From Chloroflexota bacterium (lineage in GTDB: Bacteria > Chloroflexota > Dehalococcoidia > Lucifugimonadales > Lucifugimonadaceae), in NCBI GenBank assembly GCA_002717385.1, contig PBDR01000005.1, forward strand, positions 1 to 48,463: 48,463 nucleotides of DNA. The letters are read 5' to 3'. The position numbers and the translations under genes were made by a program. Shown here piece after piece: positions 33,340 through 42,635 of the stretch (position 1 is its first letter; each line of letters opens with the position of its first letter). The notes under the pieces were generated by a model. It was not told where the DNA came from, ran no database searches, and saw nothing but the letters and a program-made list of their open reading frames with translations.

Positions 33340-34257
33340 CTAAAATCCTTTTGGGATTATACCTATGTTAGCCCCATGGATTTCAAAAGCTTTTGTGAAT
33401 AATTTTTCAGGTGTATGTGGTGGTGGTCCATTCATTCCTGGTTGGATTTCATTAGGTTCGTTCCTCGCATGGTAATCTGATCCGCCTGTAGGGATGAGGT
33501 TATATTTTTCTGATAATTTCTTTAGGAATTCTAATGTTTTTTGCGTAAGTTTTTCTGAATAAATCTCAATGCCTGTTAAACCTTTATTCACAAACATTGG
33601 CAATATTTTTTCTAAATTTTTTATTGATCTTGGATGGGCTAATACTGAAATACCACCAGATTGGGTTATCAATTCAATAGCATCAATTGAATTAATTTTT
33701 TCTCTATTGATATTAATAATTTTTTTATTCGATAGTATTTTTTCAAATGCTTCAGTTGTTGTATTAAAATAACCTTTAGATTTCATAATTTGGGCTATAT
33801 GAGGTCTTCCAATTGTTCCATTTGAAATATTTTTTATTTCTTCCATTGAAATTTTATATCCTAATAGTTGTAATCTATTGATAGTTTTTAGGATAGATCT
33901 TTTTCTACTTAGACGGAGGTTTTTTAATTTTGTTTGTAAGTAGTGATTTTTTATATTAATAAAATATCCAATAACATGAATTTCATTACCTTGAAAGGAA
34001 GTACTTATTTCAACTCCTGGAATTGTAGTTATATTTTTTTTATATGCAAATTTAAGAGATTCTTCTACCCCTTTAGTAGTATCATGATCAGTTATAGCAA
34101 TACAATTTATATTTGTCAGTGAAATTTTCTCTATTAAATCTTTTGGGGTGATGTTTCCATCCGACATAGATGTATGTAAATGTAGATCATTAGTGATTTG
34201 CCATTTAGGTAGGATGGGACTTTTAAATAAGTTATATCTACTTTCAGATATATTCAA
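33340..34257 (-). CDS. PHP-domain phosphoesterase (RNase AM/TrpH-like)
   Basis: A 305-residue PHP-domain metal-dependent phosphoesterase. The four PHP motifs are visible: DLHLHTSMSDGNITPKDLI, ITDHDTTKG, PGVEISTSFQGNEIHVIGYF, and the later VLAHPRS and GGSDYHAR. Characterised relatives hydrolyse 3',5'-nucleoside bisphosphates and trim RNA 5' ends. Translation must start at TTG 34257, since no ATG occurs before the first motif. It overlaps the ymdB stop as TTGA, so the two are coupled. Its position after rny and ymdB supports a role in RNA or nucleotide turnover. Confidence 0.92.
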   Translation of the reverse strand: MNISESRYNLFKSPILPKWQITNDLHLHTSMSDGNITPKDLIEKISLTNINCIAITDHDTTKGVEESLKFAYKKNITTIPGVEISTSFQGNEIHVIGYFINIKNHYLQTKLKNLRLSRKRSILKTINRLQLLGYKISMEEIKNISNGTIGRPHIAQIMKSKGYFNTTTEAFEKILSNKKIININREKINSIDAIELITQSGGISVLAHPRSIKNLEKILPMFVNKGLTGIEIYSEKLTQKTLEFLKKLSEKYNLIPTGGSDYHARNEPNEIQPGMNGPPPHTPEKLFTKAFEIHGANIGIIPKGF

Positions 34258-35030
34258 ATGACAGTTTCCATGTCTATACGTTTAATAGATTTGGCATAGT
34301 TTGTTTTTTCATCTACATCAATAAGAACAGAACAAAACATCATTTTACCTTCATTTACAGGAGTAAACCTAGTTGGAATTCCTGTTAGGAATCTACTTAA
34401 TGAATCTTCAGTTTTAATTCCGATAACTGAATCAATTCCTCCAACCATCCCCAAGTCAGATACGAACCCTGTCCCTTTATTAAGTATTTTACAATCTGCA
34501 GTGGGAACATGGGTATGTGTTCCTACAAGTGCTGTGACCTTCCCATCTAAATACCATCCCATCGCAGCTTTTTCTGAAGTAGTTTCGGCATGTAAATCTA
34601 CAAATATAGGTTTTCCTTTCCCAAAACCAGTACTCAGTAAATTATCAATTGCAGTAAAAGGAGAATCGTATTCTCCCATAAAAACTCTACCTATCAAATT
34701 AATTACAGCTATAGGACCTATATCTATTGCACCTCTACCAGGAGTAATATCAGGATAATTAAGTGGTCGTAAGACAGGAACTGAAAATTTACTTAATTCC
34801 TCGATGAAGTCTTTTTTATCCCAAACATGATTTCCGCTAGTTATAATATCTACTCCAGATTCAATCATTTCATGTGTTGTTTCTAAAGTATGTCCAAATC
34901 CTCCCGCTGAATTTTCTCCTTGTGCTATTACAAAATCTATCGATAAATCCTTTTTTAGAGTAGGTAATAATTTTGATAAAGTTTTACGCCCACCCCTAGC
35001 TATCACATCGCCAATCATAAGTATTTTCAT
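34254..35030 (-). CDS. ymdB: YmdB-family metallophosphoesterase
   Basis: A 258-residue calcineurin-like phosphoesterase of the family that includes the Bacillus 2',3'-cAMP phosphodiesterase. The metal sites are ILMIGDVIARGG, AQGENSAGGFG, TSGNHVWDKKD, FVDLHAETTSEK and VGTHTHVPTAD. The length is typical. In Bacillus this gene follows the RNase Y gene and affects developmental switching and RNA levels. Here too it follows rny directly, 15 bp after its stop, and is translationally coupled to the PHP gene downstream. Confidence 0.94.
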   Translation of the reverse strand: MKILMIGDVIARGGRKTLSKLLPTLKKDLSIDFVIAQGENSAGGFGHTLETTHEMIESGVDIITSGNHVWDKKDFIEELSKFSVPVLRPLNYPDITPGRGAIDIGPIAVINLIGRVFMGEYDSPFTAIDNLLSTGFGKGKPIFVDLHAETTSEKAAMGWYLDGKVTALVGTHTHVPTADCKILNKGTGFVSDLGMVGGIDSVIGIKTEDSLSRFLTGIPTRFTPVNEGKMMFCSVLIDVDEKTNYAKSIKRIDMETVI

Positions 35031-35045
35031 AAATTCAAATTTCTT

Positions 35046-36578
35046 TCAAGAAGCTATTTCTTCTGATCGTGATTCTCTAATAACAATTACTTTAATTTGT
35101 CCGGGATATGTAAGGGTTTCTTCTATACGATTAACTATATTCCTAGCCAAAGAAGACGCACTAACATCATCTACATTTTCTGGATTAACCATCACTCTAA
35201 CTTCTCTACCTGCTTGAATTGCAAAAACTTTTTGTACTCCCTCAAATTCGCTAGCAACATTCTCTAATTGTTCTAGTCTTTCAACGTAAGCTTCTAGAGT
35301 GTCATGTCTGGCTCCTGGTCTTGCTGCTGATATTGCATCAGCTGCAGCAACTACAAAAGATTCCACTGTTGACATATGAGTGTCATGATGCTCTTTAATT
35401 GCAGTAATTATAGGTTCTCTAACACCATATTTTTTAACGATATCTGCGCCAATTACGGCATGTGATCCTTCAACTTCATGTGTTAAAGCTTTACCAATAT
35501 CATGTAAGAAACCTGCCATTTTTGAGTTTTGTATATTGATGTTTAGTTGAGAAGCCAACATACCTGCAATTATTCCCACTTCTATGGAATGTTGAAGTAC
35601 ATTTTCTCCATAACTATATCTATATTGTAAGCGACCAATTAATTTTATTATTTCTGGATGTAACCCCTTTACATTTACTTCGAATACAGCCTTTTGTCCA
35701 GATTTTCTTACCATTTCTTCTATTTCAGATTTAGATCTTTGATATATTTCTTCTATTTTTGCTGGATGTATTCGTCCATCTTGGATTAGTTTTTCAACAG
35801 TTAGAATAGCAATTTTTCTTCTAATTGGATCAAAGCATGATACAGATACAGTTTCTGGATCTTCATCAATTAATAGGTCAGTTCCTGTGACGTTTTCTAT
35901 TGCCCTGATATTACGTCCCTCTCTACCAATCAAACGTCCTTTCATATCTTCATTTGGTATCGATACAGCGTTAATTGTTGTTTCTTGTACAACTTCAGAT
36001 GCGTATCGTTGTAAACTTTCAGCCAAAAGCATTTTTGCTTTTTCATCTATCTCACTTTGAGAAATTAATTCAGCCTCTCTATATCTACGGGATATTTCAT
36101 ACGAGATTTGATTATTAGCTTCTTCAAGAAGTGATTCTTTAGCTTGTTCCATTGTTAATCCAGATATTGATTCAAGCTGTTGAATAAATTTATCTCTGAT
36201 AATTTCTATTTCGTCTTCATGTTTTTTAGTTTTCTTTAATTTTTTTTCTATGTTATTTTCTTTAATTTTAATTTTAGATTCAGAATCTTTAATTAAATTT
36301 TCTCTAGTATCTAATTTACTTTCTAATCTATCCAAATTTATCTGGATTTGATTAAATTTACTTTCTGATTTCAGACGAATATTATGGGCTTCTTCTTTAG
36401 CTTCTATTAGTATTTCTTTGCTTCTAGATTCTGATATTCGTATTTGTTGAGTTGCTGCTTCTTTTGCAGCTTGGATATTTTTTGAATTGATTATTTTATT
36501 AAATAATAAAGCTAAAAATACTCCTAGTAAAACCGACAAAACTGCTACCAGAATGACGGATAGGATTTGTAAATCCAT
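35046..36578 (-). CDS. rny: Ribonuclease Y
   Basis: A 510-residue membrane-anchored endoribonuclease that starts mRNA decay. The order of domains is complete: a membrane helix at residues 5-28 (ILVAVLSVLLGVFLALLF), a long charged coiled coil to about 200, a KH domain (MKGRLIGREGRNIRAIENV), and an HD domain with metal residues in LQHSIEVGIIAGML and FLHDIGKALTHEVEG. YPGQIKVIVIRESR is the conserved C-terminus. It is first in the minus-strand run rny-ymdB-PHP-plsY-zinc finger, 109 bp downstream of the L25 gene, which may share the transcript. Confidence 0.96.
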   Translation of the reverse strand: MDLQILSVILVAVLSVLLGVFLALLFNKIINSKNIQAAKEAATQQIRISESRSKEILIEAKEEAHNIRLKSESKFNQIQINLDRLESKLDTRENLIKDSESKIKIKENNIEKKLKKTKKHEDEIEIIRDKFIQQLESISGLTMEQAKESLLEEANNQISYEISRRYREAELISQSEIDEKAKMLLAESLQRYASEVVQETTINAVSIPNEDMKGRLIGREGRNIRAIENVTGTDLLIDEDPETVSVSCFDPIRRKIAILTVEKLIQDGRIHPAKIEEIYQRSKSEIEEMVRKSGQKAVFEVNVKGLHPEIIKLIGRLQYRYSYGENVLQHSIEVGIIAGMLASQLNINIQNSKMAGFLHDIGKALTHEVEGSHAVIGADIVKKYGVREPIITAIKEHHDTHMSTVESFVVAAADAISAARPGARHDTLEAYVERLEQLENVASEFEGVQKVFAIQAGREVRVMVNPENVDDVSASSLARNIVNRIEETLTYPGQIKVIVIRESRSEEIAS

Positions 36579-36687
36579 ATCAACTCTCCTGATTAATATT
36601 TTTTATTAGTTGAGAAAAATTTAAATTTCTCTCATTTTATTTGAGCAAATAATTTGATTTGTTAATCTTTTTCACAAATTAAATCCT

Positions 36688-37359
36688 CTAACTTTCCTCT
36701 TGAGTTGAATCATCGTCTTCTGTAGTTTCTGAAGTATCTTGTTCTGTTCGATTTTCTTCGGATTCACCCGAATCTTCGGTTATTACTGGTTCAATTTCCA
36801 CTCTAGGTGGTTGAATCCAGGCTACTCTTTCATCTTCAGAAGAAATCAATTCGACTTCTTCGGGTAATTTTAAATCGTTTGTCATTATAGATAATTCAAT
36901 TGACTCAAGGACTCTACAGTCAACTTTTATTTCAGATGGAACATCAAATGGTTTTGCTCTGACAGTAATTTCATATATACCTTGTGTTACCACTCCTGCA
37001 CCACCAGCGGTTCCAGGAGCATCTTCCTGGTTTATTAAAACTAATGGAACTGGTGCATCTACTGGTCTTTCAGCATCAACTCTTAGAAAGTCAACGTGTT
37101 GAATATTACCTGATACGGCGTGTCGATCAACGTCCCTAATGAGTGCCACTGTATCCTTTTTATTTAATTTGATCGTGACAGGAGTTGTTCTTCCCGCAGA
37201 AATGATTGTATCAGTTAAAGGTTTTAATTCTGCCTGAAGGCTTAGAGAAGGTTCTCCCAAGCCATAAACATGAATCGGTATAATACCTTCGCGTCTTAAG
37301 GCTTTTGTCTTTTTACCAAAAACAGTACGATTATTTGCATTTATTTCTAATTGATTCAT
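36688..37359 (-). CDS. rplY: 50S ribosomal protein L25 (TL5/CTC type)
   Basis: A 223-residue two-domain L25. The N-terminal 5S-rRNA-binding domain (TKALRREGIIPIHVYGLG) is followed by the TL5 beta domain (GVVTQGIYEITVRAKPFD, then IKVDCRVLESIELS) and a long acidic tail (ENRTEQDTSETTEDDDSTQ). The long CTC form is associated with stress adaptation and is common outside the gamma-proteobacteria. The acidic tail is usual for the family but sharply different from the flanking proteins. It precedes rny. Confidence 0.94.
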   Translation of the reverse strand: MNQLEINANNRTVFGKKTKALRREGIIPIHVYGLGEPSLSLQAELKPLTDTIISAGRTTPVTIKLNKKDTVALIRDVDRHAVSGNIQHVDFLRVDAERPVDAPVPLVLINQEDAPGTAGGAGVVTQGIYEITVRAKPFDVPSEIKVDCRVLESIELSIMTNDLKLPEEVELISSEDERVAWIQPPRVEIEPVITEDSGESEENRTEQDTSETTEDDDSTQEES

Positions 37360-37696
37360 CTGTTTAAATTAAACTATAAACTATAAAAACAATTGTTTTA
37401 AAATCCTAACATGTATTAATTTAGATTTTTGTTTTAAAAATTCCAATTTTATACAATTCGTATTAGAGTAACTTTAAAAATTTTCAAAATTACTAAAAAA
37501 CAAAATATTCTATATGGTTAAATATAAATCAATATTTGAATAGATTGTGAGATGAATCCTCTAATTATGATTTTTAGTGAAAAAATTTTATCTTATCTTA
37601 CATGTAGATTTGATTTATATACAAGATATATATGATTTTAATAGATAAAATTGATAATGTTGAAAAATATTTTTTTGCAACATTTTGGTATGTATT
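37360..37696. other. AT-rich intergenic region
   Basis: The 337 bp between the divergent rplY and moeB-like genes should hold both promoters. I find no frame longer than 28 codons, no tRNA and no riboswitch-like element. Short runs such as AACTATAAACTATA near 37373 look like chance in AT-rich DNA. Confidence 0.5.
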
Positions 37697-38509
37697 ATGA
37701 CAGAAAATGGATTTAAATCGTTAACACCTCTTCAGGTTAAGAGGTATAGTAGACATCTTATTATGCCTAATGTGGGTAGCTTAGGTCAGAGAAAGTTGAT
37801 AGATTCTAGAATTTTAGTTGTAGGAGCCGGAGGACTTGGTTCTCCGGTATCTTTATATCTTTCTCTTGCAGGAGTGGGGAATATAGGGATAATAGATTTT
37901 GATGTTGTAGATGTAAGTAATTTACAGAGACAGATACTTCATACAGATGCCGATGTTGGGAGACGAAAAGTTGAATCAGCTAAAGAAACTTTAAAAAGTC
38001 ATAACCCTGAAGTTAATGTTACTACACATGAAGTTCCTCTTAATTCAGAAAATGCAATGGAGATAATTTCTGATTATGATATTGTGATTAATGGTGCAGA
38101 TAATTTTGCAACTAGATATTTGGTAAATGATGCTTGTTTTTTATTGAAAAAACCATTGGTAGATGGGGCAATTTTAGTTTTTGATGGACAAGCTACAACT
38201 TATCTTCCAGGGATGGGATGTTATCGATGTATGTTTCCTGATCCACCCCCACCTGGGGAGGTCCCAAATTGTGCTGAAGCAGGTGTGATTGGAGCGCTTC
38301 CTGGATTGGTTGGTTCTATTCAGGCTTTAGAAGCTATTAAATTAATTATGGGTATTGGTCAGACATTAACAAGTAGAATGTTATTAATTGATGCTTTGTC
38401 TATGGAATTCAGAGAGATAAAAATACGTAGAAATCCGGATTGTAAACTTTGTGGAGAAAATCCTGAAGTCACTCAATTAATAGATTATGAAGTATTTTGT
38501 GGGATGTAA
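37697..38509 (+). CDS. moeB: MoeB/ThiF-family adenylyltransferase (E1-like)
   Basis: A 270-residue ubiquitin-E1-like enzyme that adenylates the C-terminal glycine of a small sulfur-carrier protein. The nucleotide site is ILVVGAGGLGSPVSLYLS (residues 39-56). QRQILHTDADVG, the zinc cysteines of CYRC (175/178) and CKLC near residue 255, and active-site Cys192 in PNCAEAGVIG are present. No rhodanese domain follows, so sulfur must come from another protein. I use ATG 37697 rather than TTG 37685, giving the usual N-terminus (LTPLQVKRYSRHLIMP). It is 34 bp before cysM, implying a link to cysteine synthesis. Confidence 0.93.
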   Translation: MTENGFKSLTPLQVKRYSRHLIMPNVGSLGQRKLIDSRILVVGAGGLGSPVSLYLSLAGVGNIGIIDFDVVDVSNLQRQILHTDADVGRRKVESAKETLKSHNPEVNVTTHEVPLNSENAMEIISDYDIVINGADNFATRYLVNDACFLLKKPLVDGAILVFDGQATTYLPGMGCYRCMFPDPPPPGEVPNCAEAGVIGALPGLVGSIQALEAIKLIMGIGQTLTSRMLLIDALSMEFREIKIRRNPDCKLCGENPEVTQLIDYEVFCGM

Positions 38510-38543
38510 TTTTTGGGCATAGGATTTTTTTTTCAGTTGTAAT

Positions 38544-39542
38544 TTGGTAATTATATTGACAGGCATTAATCACAAATATACTGAAAATATCCCTAGGATT
38601 TTAGATAATTCTATCCAGTCTATTGGGAACACTCCATTAATTAATTTAAGTGAATTTAGTTTACATTCTAAAGTTAAAATTTATGCGAAATTAGAATCAA
38701 TTAATCCGACTGGATCAATTAAAGATAGAGCTGCAAAATCCCTTATTTTAGATGCTGAAAAAAGTGGTTTATTAAGACCAGGAGGGACGATTTTAGAACC
38801 GACCTCTGGAAATACGGGTCTTGGGATAGCAATGATTGGTAAACAAAGAGGTTACAAAGTAAAAGTTGTAATGCCGGCTAATGTGCCTCCCGAAAGAATT
38901 CAGCTACTTGAAGCTTTTGGAGCTGAAGTTATTTTTTCGGCTGCAGATAAAGGAACTAATGAATCCATTCTTCTGGCTAAAGAAATTTCAAAAGACAATC
39001 CTGATTATTATATGCCATATCAATATGGAAATGAATCTAACCCAAAAGCTCATTATTTAACAACAGGACCAGAAATAATTAGAGACTTACCTAATGTTAA
39101 TGTTTTTATAGCAGGTTTGGGTACGGGTGGTACATTGATGGGAGTCGGAAGATCTCTAAAAGAATACGATCCTAAAATAAAAATTGTGGCAACAGCTCCA
39201 CATCCTGATGATAAAGTTCAAGGTTTAAGAGCTATAGAGGATGGATATATCCCCCCTATATTAGATTTAAATAGTCTTGATGCAAGAATTCTCATTGAAG
39301 CTGAGGAAGCTTTTTATTGGACTAGAAAATTATTAACAGATGCAGGTATTTTTGTTGGTGTATCTTCTGGAGCTACATTTGCAACCGCTATAAAGCTTAC
39401 AGAAAAATTATCAAAAAATAATTTAGAATCAAATATTGTCGTAATTTTTGCTGATGGGGGTTGGAAATATTTATCCACCGGAATCTACGCAGAAAATTAT
39501 ACATTTAAACAATCTGAGATTGAAGGTAAAACTTGGTGGTAA
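38544..39542 (+). CDS. cysM: Cysteine synthase CysM (O-phosphoserine sulfhydrylase-like)
   Basis: A 332-residue PLP enzyme of fold type II. IGNTPLINLSEF, the PLP lysine Lys60 in INPTGSIKDRAAK, the phosphate loop GLGTGGTLMGVGR and TSGNTGLGIAM are present. The C-terminus DGGWKYLSTGIYAEN with a final EGKTWW closely follows mycobacterial CysM. That enzyme uses O-phosphoserine and the thiocarboxylated carrier CysO. Pairing with a MoeB-like activator 34 bp upstream agrees with that pathway. The carrier and the Mec+ protease are not in the window. The start is TTG 38544 or TTG 38556, with no ATG nearby. Confidence 0.93.
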   Translation: MVIILTGINHKYTENIPRILDNSIQSIGNTPLINLSEFSLHSKVKIYAKLESINPTGSIKDRAAKSLILDAEKSGLLRPGGTILEPTSGNTGLGIAMIGKQRGYKVKVVMPANVPPERIQLLEAFGAEVIFSAADKGTNESILLAKEISKDNPDYYMPYQYGNESNPKAHYLTTGPEIIRDLPNVNVFIAGLGTGGTLMGVGRSLKEYDPKIKIVATAPHPDDKVQGLRAIEDGYIPPILDLNSLDARILIEAEEAFYWTRKLLTDAGIFVGVSSGATFATAIKLTEKLSKNNLESNIVVIFADGGWKYLSTGIYAENYTFKQSEIEGKTWW

Positions 39543-39575
39543 GATTAGTTTAAAATAATTTTACTTAAATATACA

Positions 39576-41003
39576 ATGTCAGATATTTGTTATGAATCAG
39601 CCTTAAATCAGTTATCTTTGATTAAAACTAAGAAAATTTCATGTATGGAATTATTAGGTTTACATTTAGATAAATTAGAGAAAATCAATCCAAAAGTAAA
39701 TGCAATTACTACAAAACTCTACGATCAAGCTATAATTTCTGCGAAAGATTCGGATCAAAGAATTGCTAGAGGTGAAAACATTCGTTCATTAGAAGGTTTA
39801 CCTACAGCAATTAAAGATCTACACATGACTCGAGGTATAGTAACCACTGAAGGTTCTAGAATTTATAAAAATAGGATACCGGATTATGACTCTTTGATTG
39901 TTTCTAGAATTAAACAAGCTGGAGTTACGATATTGGGGAAGTCTAATACTCCTGAATTTGGTGCTGGATCACAAACATTTAATGAATTATTTGGACCCAC
40001 CTTGAATCCATATGATTTAACAAAAACATGTGGAGGAAGTAGTGGTGGATCGGCAGTTGCTCTAGCTTGTGGGATTGTTTCTATAGCGACTGGTTCTGAT
40101 TTAGGTGGTTCTTTACGCAATCCCGCAGCATGGAATAATGTTGTGGGTTTTAGACCTACGCTTGGACTGGTACCTTCTTTTTCTAAAATACCATGGAATA
40201 CACTATCTACGGATGGCCCAATGGGGAGAACTGTTGAGGATATTTTTTTACAGATGGAAGTCATATCAGGTAATGATAAATATATTCCTAGCAACATTAA
40301 TATGAATTTAGGATTTAATTTAGAGAAGTTTTTTCGGAAAAAACAAACAAAATTAAAAATTGCTTGGGGAGGTAATTTGGGTAATAGACCTATTAATAAA
40401 GAAGTTTTAGATATTACTAAGGATTCTATGAAAGAATTTATGAGCATTGGTCTGGAAATTTTTGAGGATTTCCCTGATTTATCTGAATCCGATGAGATAT
40501 TTAATGCTTTTAGAGCCTATAAATTTGCTATCGATCACGAAGATCATATAAATAGTTATCCTAATTTAGTTAAAGAAACAATTAAATGGAATACAAATAA
40601 AGGGATAAAAATGAAAGCTCTTCATTTGGCTAAAATGGAACAATTACGAGCGAAAATTTGGAAAAGAATGATAAAATTTTTCGAAAATTATCATTTTCTT
40701 GCATTACCAGTAACTTCTGTTCCTCCCTTTTCTGTTGATATGGAATATCCTAAAAAAATCAATAACATAGATCTGAAAACTTATCTTGATTGGATGTGGC
40801 CATGTTACGTAATTTCAGTTACTGGAATGCCTGCAATATCGGTACCTTGTGGATTTACAAGAAATGGCTTACCTGTCGGATTTCAATTGATTGGATCTCA
40901 TTTAAAAGATATTGATTTATTGAGCATTGCTTATGCTTTTCAAGAAGTGACAAATTGTTATAAGAAAATCCCTAAAATTTGCATAGAAAATCTAAACTTT
41001 TAA
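39576..41003 (+). CDS. Amidase signature family protein
   Basis: A 475-residue amidase. The Ser-cisSer-Lys triad is visible: Lys80 in GLPTAIKDLHMTRG, Ser155 in TCGGSSGGSAVALA and nucleophile Ser179 in GSDLGGSLRNPA. Full length, with the usual C-terminal FTRNGLPVGFQLIGSHLKD. It hydrolyses an amide bond in the cytosol. It lacks gatB and gatC beside it and its C-terminus is not GatA-like, so a catabolic amidase is more likely. It is 33 bp after cysM and may be co-transcribed with it without sharing a pathway. Confidence 0.93.
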   Translation: MSDICYESALNQLSLIKTKKISCMELLGLHLDKLEKINPKVNAITTKLYDQAIISAKDSDQRIARGENIRSLEGLPTAIKDLHMTRGIVTTEGSRIYKNRIPDYDSLIVSRIKQAGVTILGKSNTPEFGAGSQTFNELFGPTLNPYDLTKTCGGSSGGSAVALACGIVSIATGSDLGGSLRNPAAWNNVVGFRPTLGLVPSFSKIPWNTLSTDGPMGRTVEDIFLQMEVISGNDKYIPSNINMNLGFNLEKFFRKKQTKLKIAWGGNLGNRPINKEVLDITKDSMKEFMSIGLEIFEDFPDLSESDEIFNAFRAYKFAIDHEDHINSYPNLVKETIKWNTNKGIKMKALHLAKMEQLRAKIWKRMIKFFENYHFLALPVTSVPPFSVDMEYPKKINNIDLKTYLDWMWPCYVISVTGMPAISVPCGFTRNGLPVGFQLIGSHLKDIDLLSIAYAFQEVTNCYKKIPKICIENLNF

Positions 41004-41063
41004 CATTTATTTAAACTTTCATTTTTTAATTCTCGATATGATTTTTTTATAATAAATTTAATT

Positions 41064-41068
41064 AGGAG
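41064..41068 (+). promoter_or_regulatory. Ribosome binding site fixing a TTG start
   Basis: AGGAG lies 8 nt before the TTG at 41077. It supports TTG as the genuine start of the first hydroxypyruvate-isomerase-like gene. Confidence 0.8.
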
Positions 41069-41076
41069 TTTTATAT

Positions 41077-41847
41077 TTGATAAATTTAGCGGCAAACTTA
41101 ACGATGATGTTTAATGAAGTTGATTTTCTAGATAGATTTGAATTAGCTTCAAGGCATAATTTTAAAGGTATAGAGTATTTATTCCCATATGATTATCCAG
41201 TGGATCAGATTTTGAATAAATTAGAAGAAAATAATTTACAACAGGTTTTATTTGATCTTCCCGCCGGAGATTGGGAATCAGGTGATAGAGGTATAGCAGT
41301 CCAACCAGAAAGAATAGGAGAATTTCAAGATTCATTAGGATTAGCCATTGAATATGCTGAATCATTAAATTGTAAAAGACTAACATGCCTGGCAGGAATT
41401 CCTACTACGAAAACTGACGATGAATTAACGAAAAGAACCTTGATTGAAAACTTAAAATTTGCTACGAATAATCTTATTAATACTGATATTGTTTTACTTT
41501 TAGAACCTATCAATACAATTGATATTAATGGTTTTTATGTTACGACTACCTCTCAAGCTTTAGAAATAATTAATGATGTTGGTTCAAATAATTTAAAACT
41601 GCAATATGATATTTATCATATGCAGATAATGGAAGGGAATCTAATTCGGACTATAGGGGAAAATTTAAAATTTATTCATCATTTTCAGATTGCTGATAAC
41701 CCAGGTAGAAATGAACCTGGAACAGGTGAGATTAATTATTCGAATGTATTAAAATTTATTAATAATTCTGATTATAAAGGTTGGGTGGGTTGCGAATATA
41801 TACCGAAAGGTAACACAATTGATGGTTTGAAATGGATTGAAAATTAG
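41077..41847 (+). CDS. hyi: Hydroxypyruvate isomerase (Hyi)
   Basis: A 256-residue TIM-barrel sugar isomerase converting hydroxypyruvate to tartronate semialdehyde, or a related reaction. It follows the classical Hyi pattern throughout: NLTMMFNEVDFLDRF, IEYLFPYDYP, FDLPAGDWESGDRGIAV, the active-site glutamates in LLLEPINT and VGCEYIP, YDIYHMQIMEG and IADNPGRNEPGTGEINY. The TTG start is supported by AGGAG 8 nt upstream. A divergent paralogue follows 11 bp later. No glyoxylate carboligase or tartronate-semialdehyde reductase gene is nearby. Confidence 0.93.
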   Translation: MINLAANLTMMFNEVDFLDRFELASRHNFKGIEYLFPYDYPVDQILNKLEENNLQQVLFDLPAGDWESGDRGIAVQPERIGEFQDSLGLAIEYAESLNCKRLTCLAGIPTTKTDDELTKRTLIENLKFATNNLINTDIVLLLEPINTIDINGFYVTTTSQALEIINDVGSNNLKLQYDIYHMQIMEGNLIRTIGENLKFIHHFQIADNPGRNEPGTGEINYSNVLKFINNSDYKGWVGCEYIPKGNTIDGLKWIEN

Positions 41848-41858
41848 AGGATTAAACT

Positions 41859-42635
41859 ATGCCAAAACTTGAAGCTAATCTTCAATTTATGTTTAACGAA
41901 TTTCCTGTTTTAGAACGTTACGATATGGCCGCTCAACTTGGATTTAAAGGTGTTGAAATTCAATCTCCTTATGGAATTTCAATAGAAGATATAGTGTATC
42001 GTTTGAATAAAAATAATTTAAAGCACGTCATTATTAATACTCCTGTTTCAGATCCAGATACAGGTATGAATAATATTTCTTTGCGTCCGGACAGAAAAAA
42101 AATATATAGAAATCGTACTGCTATGGCAATAGAATATGCTCATGGACTGAAATGTGATGGAGTTAACATAGGGATAGGGCAAGCTCCTGACAATTTTTCA
42201 AAAGAAGAAATTAATGAAACTTTACTGGAAAACATTTTATTTGCCTCAGATGAATTAAAAAAAATTGGTGTGAAAGCTTTATTAGAACCGATAAATGTAT
42301 TGGATCAACCGGGATTTTTCGTAAATACGAGTAAATCTGCTATAAATATTATTAATAGACTAAACCATCCGAATTTATTTTTGTTATATGATTTTTATCA
42401 TATGCAGATAATGGAAGGTGATTTGGCAAGAACAGTTAGTGAAAATTTAAATTTAATTGGGCATATTCAAATTGCTGATAACCCAGGAAGGAATCAACCT
42501 GGTACAGGTGAAATAAACTATTCTTTTATATTACAATATCTTGATAAAATAGGTTATGAGAATTGGGTTGGATGTGAGTATTACCCTACAAAAACTACTC
42601 AAGAATCTTTAAGTTGGGCAGATATTTGGCTGTAA
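41859..42635 (+). CDS. Hydroxypyruvate-isomerase-like paralogue
   Basis: A 258-residue paralogue of the preceding gene. The catalytic core is kept (LLEPINVLDQPGFFV, YDFYHMQIMEGD, IADNPGRNQPGTGEINY, GCEYYP). The substrate-side segments differ: VEIQSPYGIS replaces EYLFPYDYP, and INTPVSDPDTGMNNISL replaces the LPAGDWESGDRG segment. It may act on another 2- or 3-carbon or longer keto-sugar. AGAGG lies 8 nt before its ATG. Its end overlaps the pgpA frame by 22 bp. Confidence 0.9.
   Translation: MPKLEANLQFMFNEFPVLERYDMAAQLGFKGVEIQSPYGISIEDIVYRLNKNNLKHVIINTPVSDPDTGMNNISLRPDRKKIYRNRTAMAIEYAHGLKCDGVNIGIGQAPDNFSKEEINETLLENILFASDELKKIGVKALLEPINVLDQPGFFVNTSKSAINIINRLNHPNLFLLYDFYHMQIMEGDLARTVSENLNLIGHIQIADNPGRNQPGTGEINYSFILQYLDKIGYENWVGCEYYPTKTTQESLSWADIWL

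Noticed and set aside
37373..37390. AACTATA repeated twice as a possible regulatory repeat
   Set aside because: Two adjoining short copies in AT-rich DNA with no third copy or symmetry.
39884..40447. 187-codon minus-strand open frame
   Set aside because: It lies wholly inside the amidase gene on the opposite strand. The amidase has an intact catalytic triad and this frame has no recognisable protein features.
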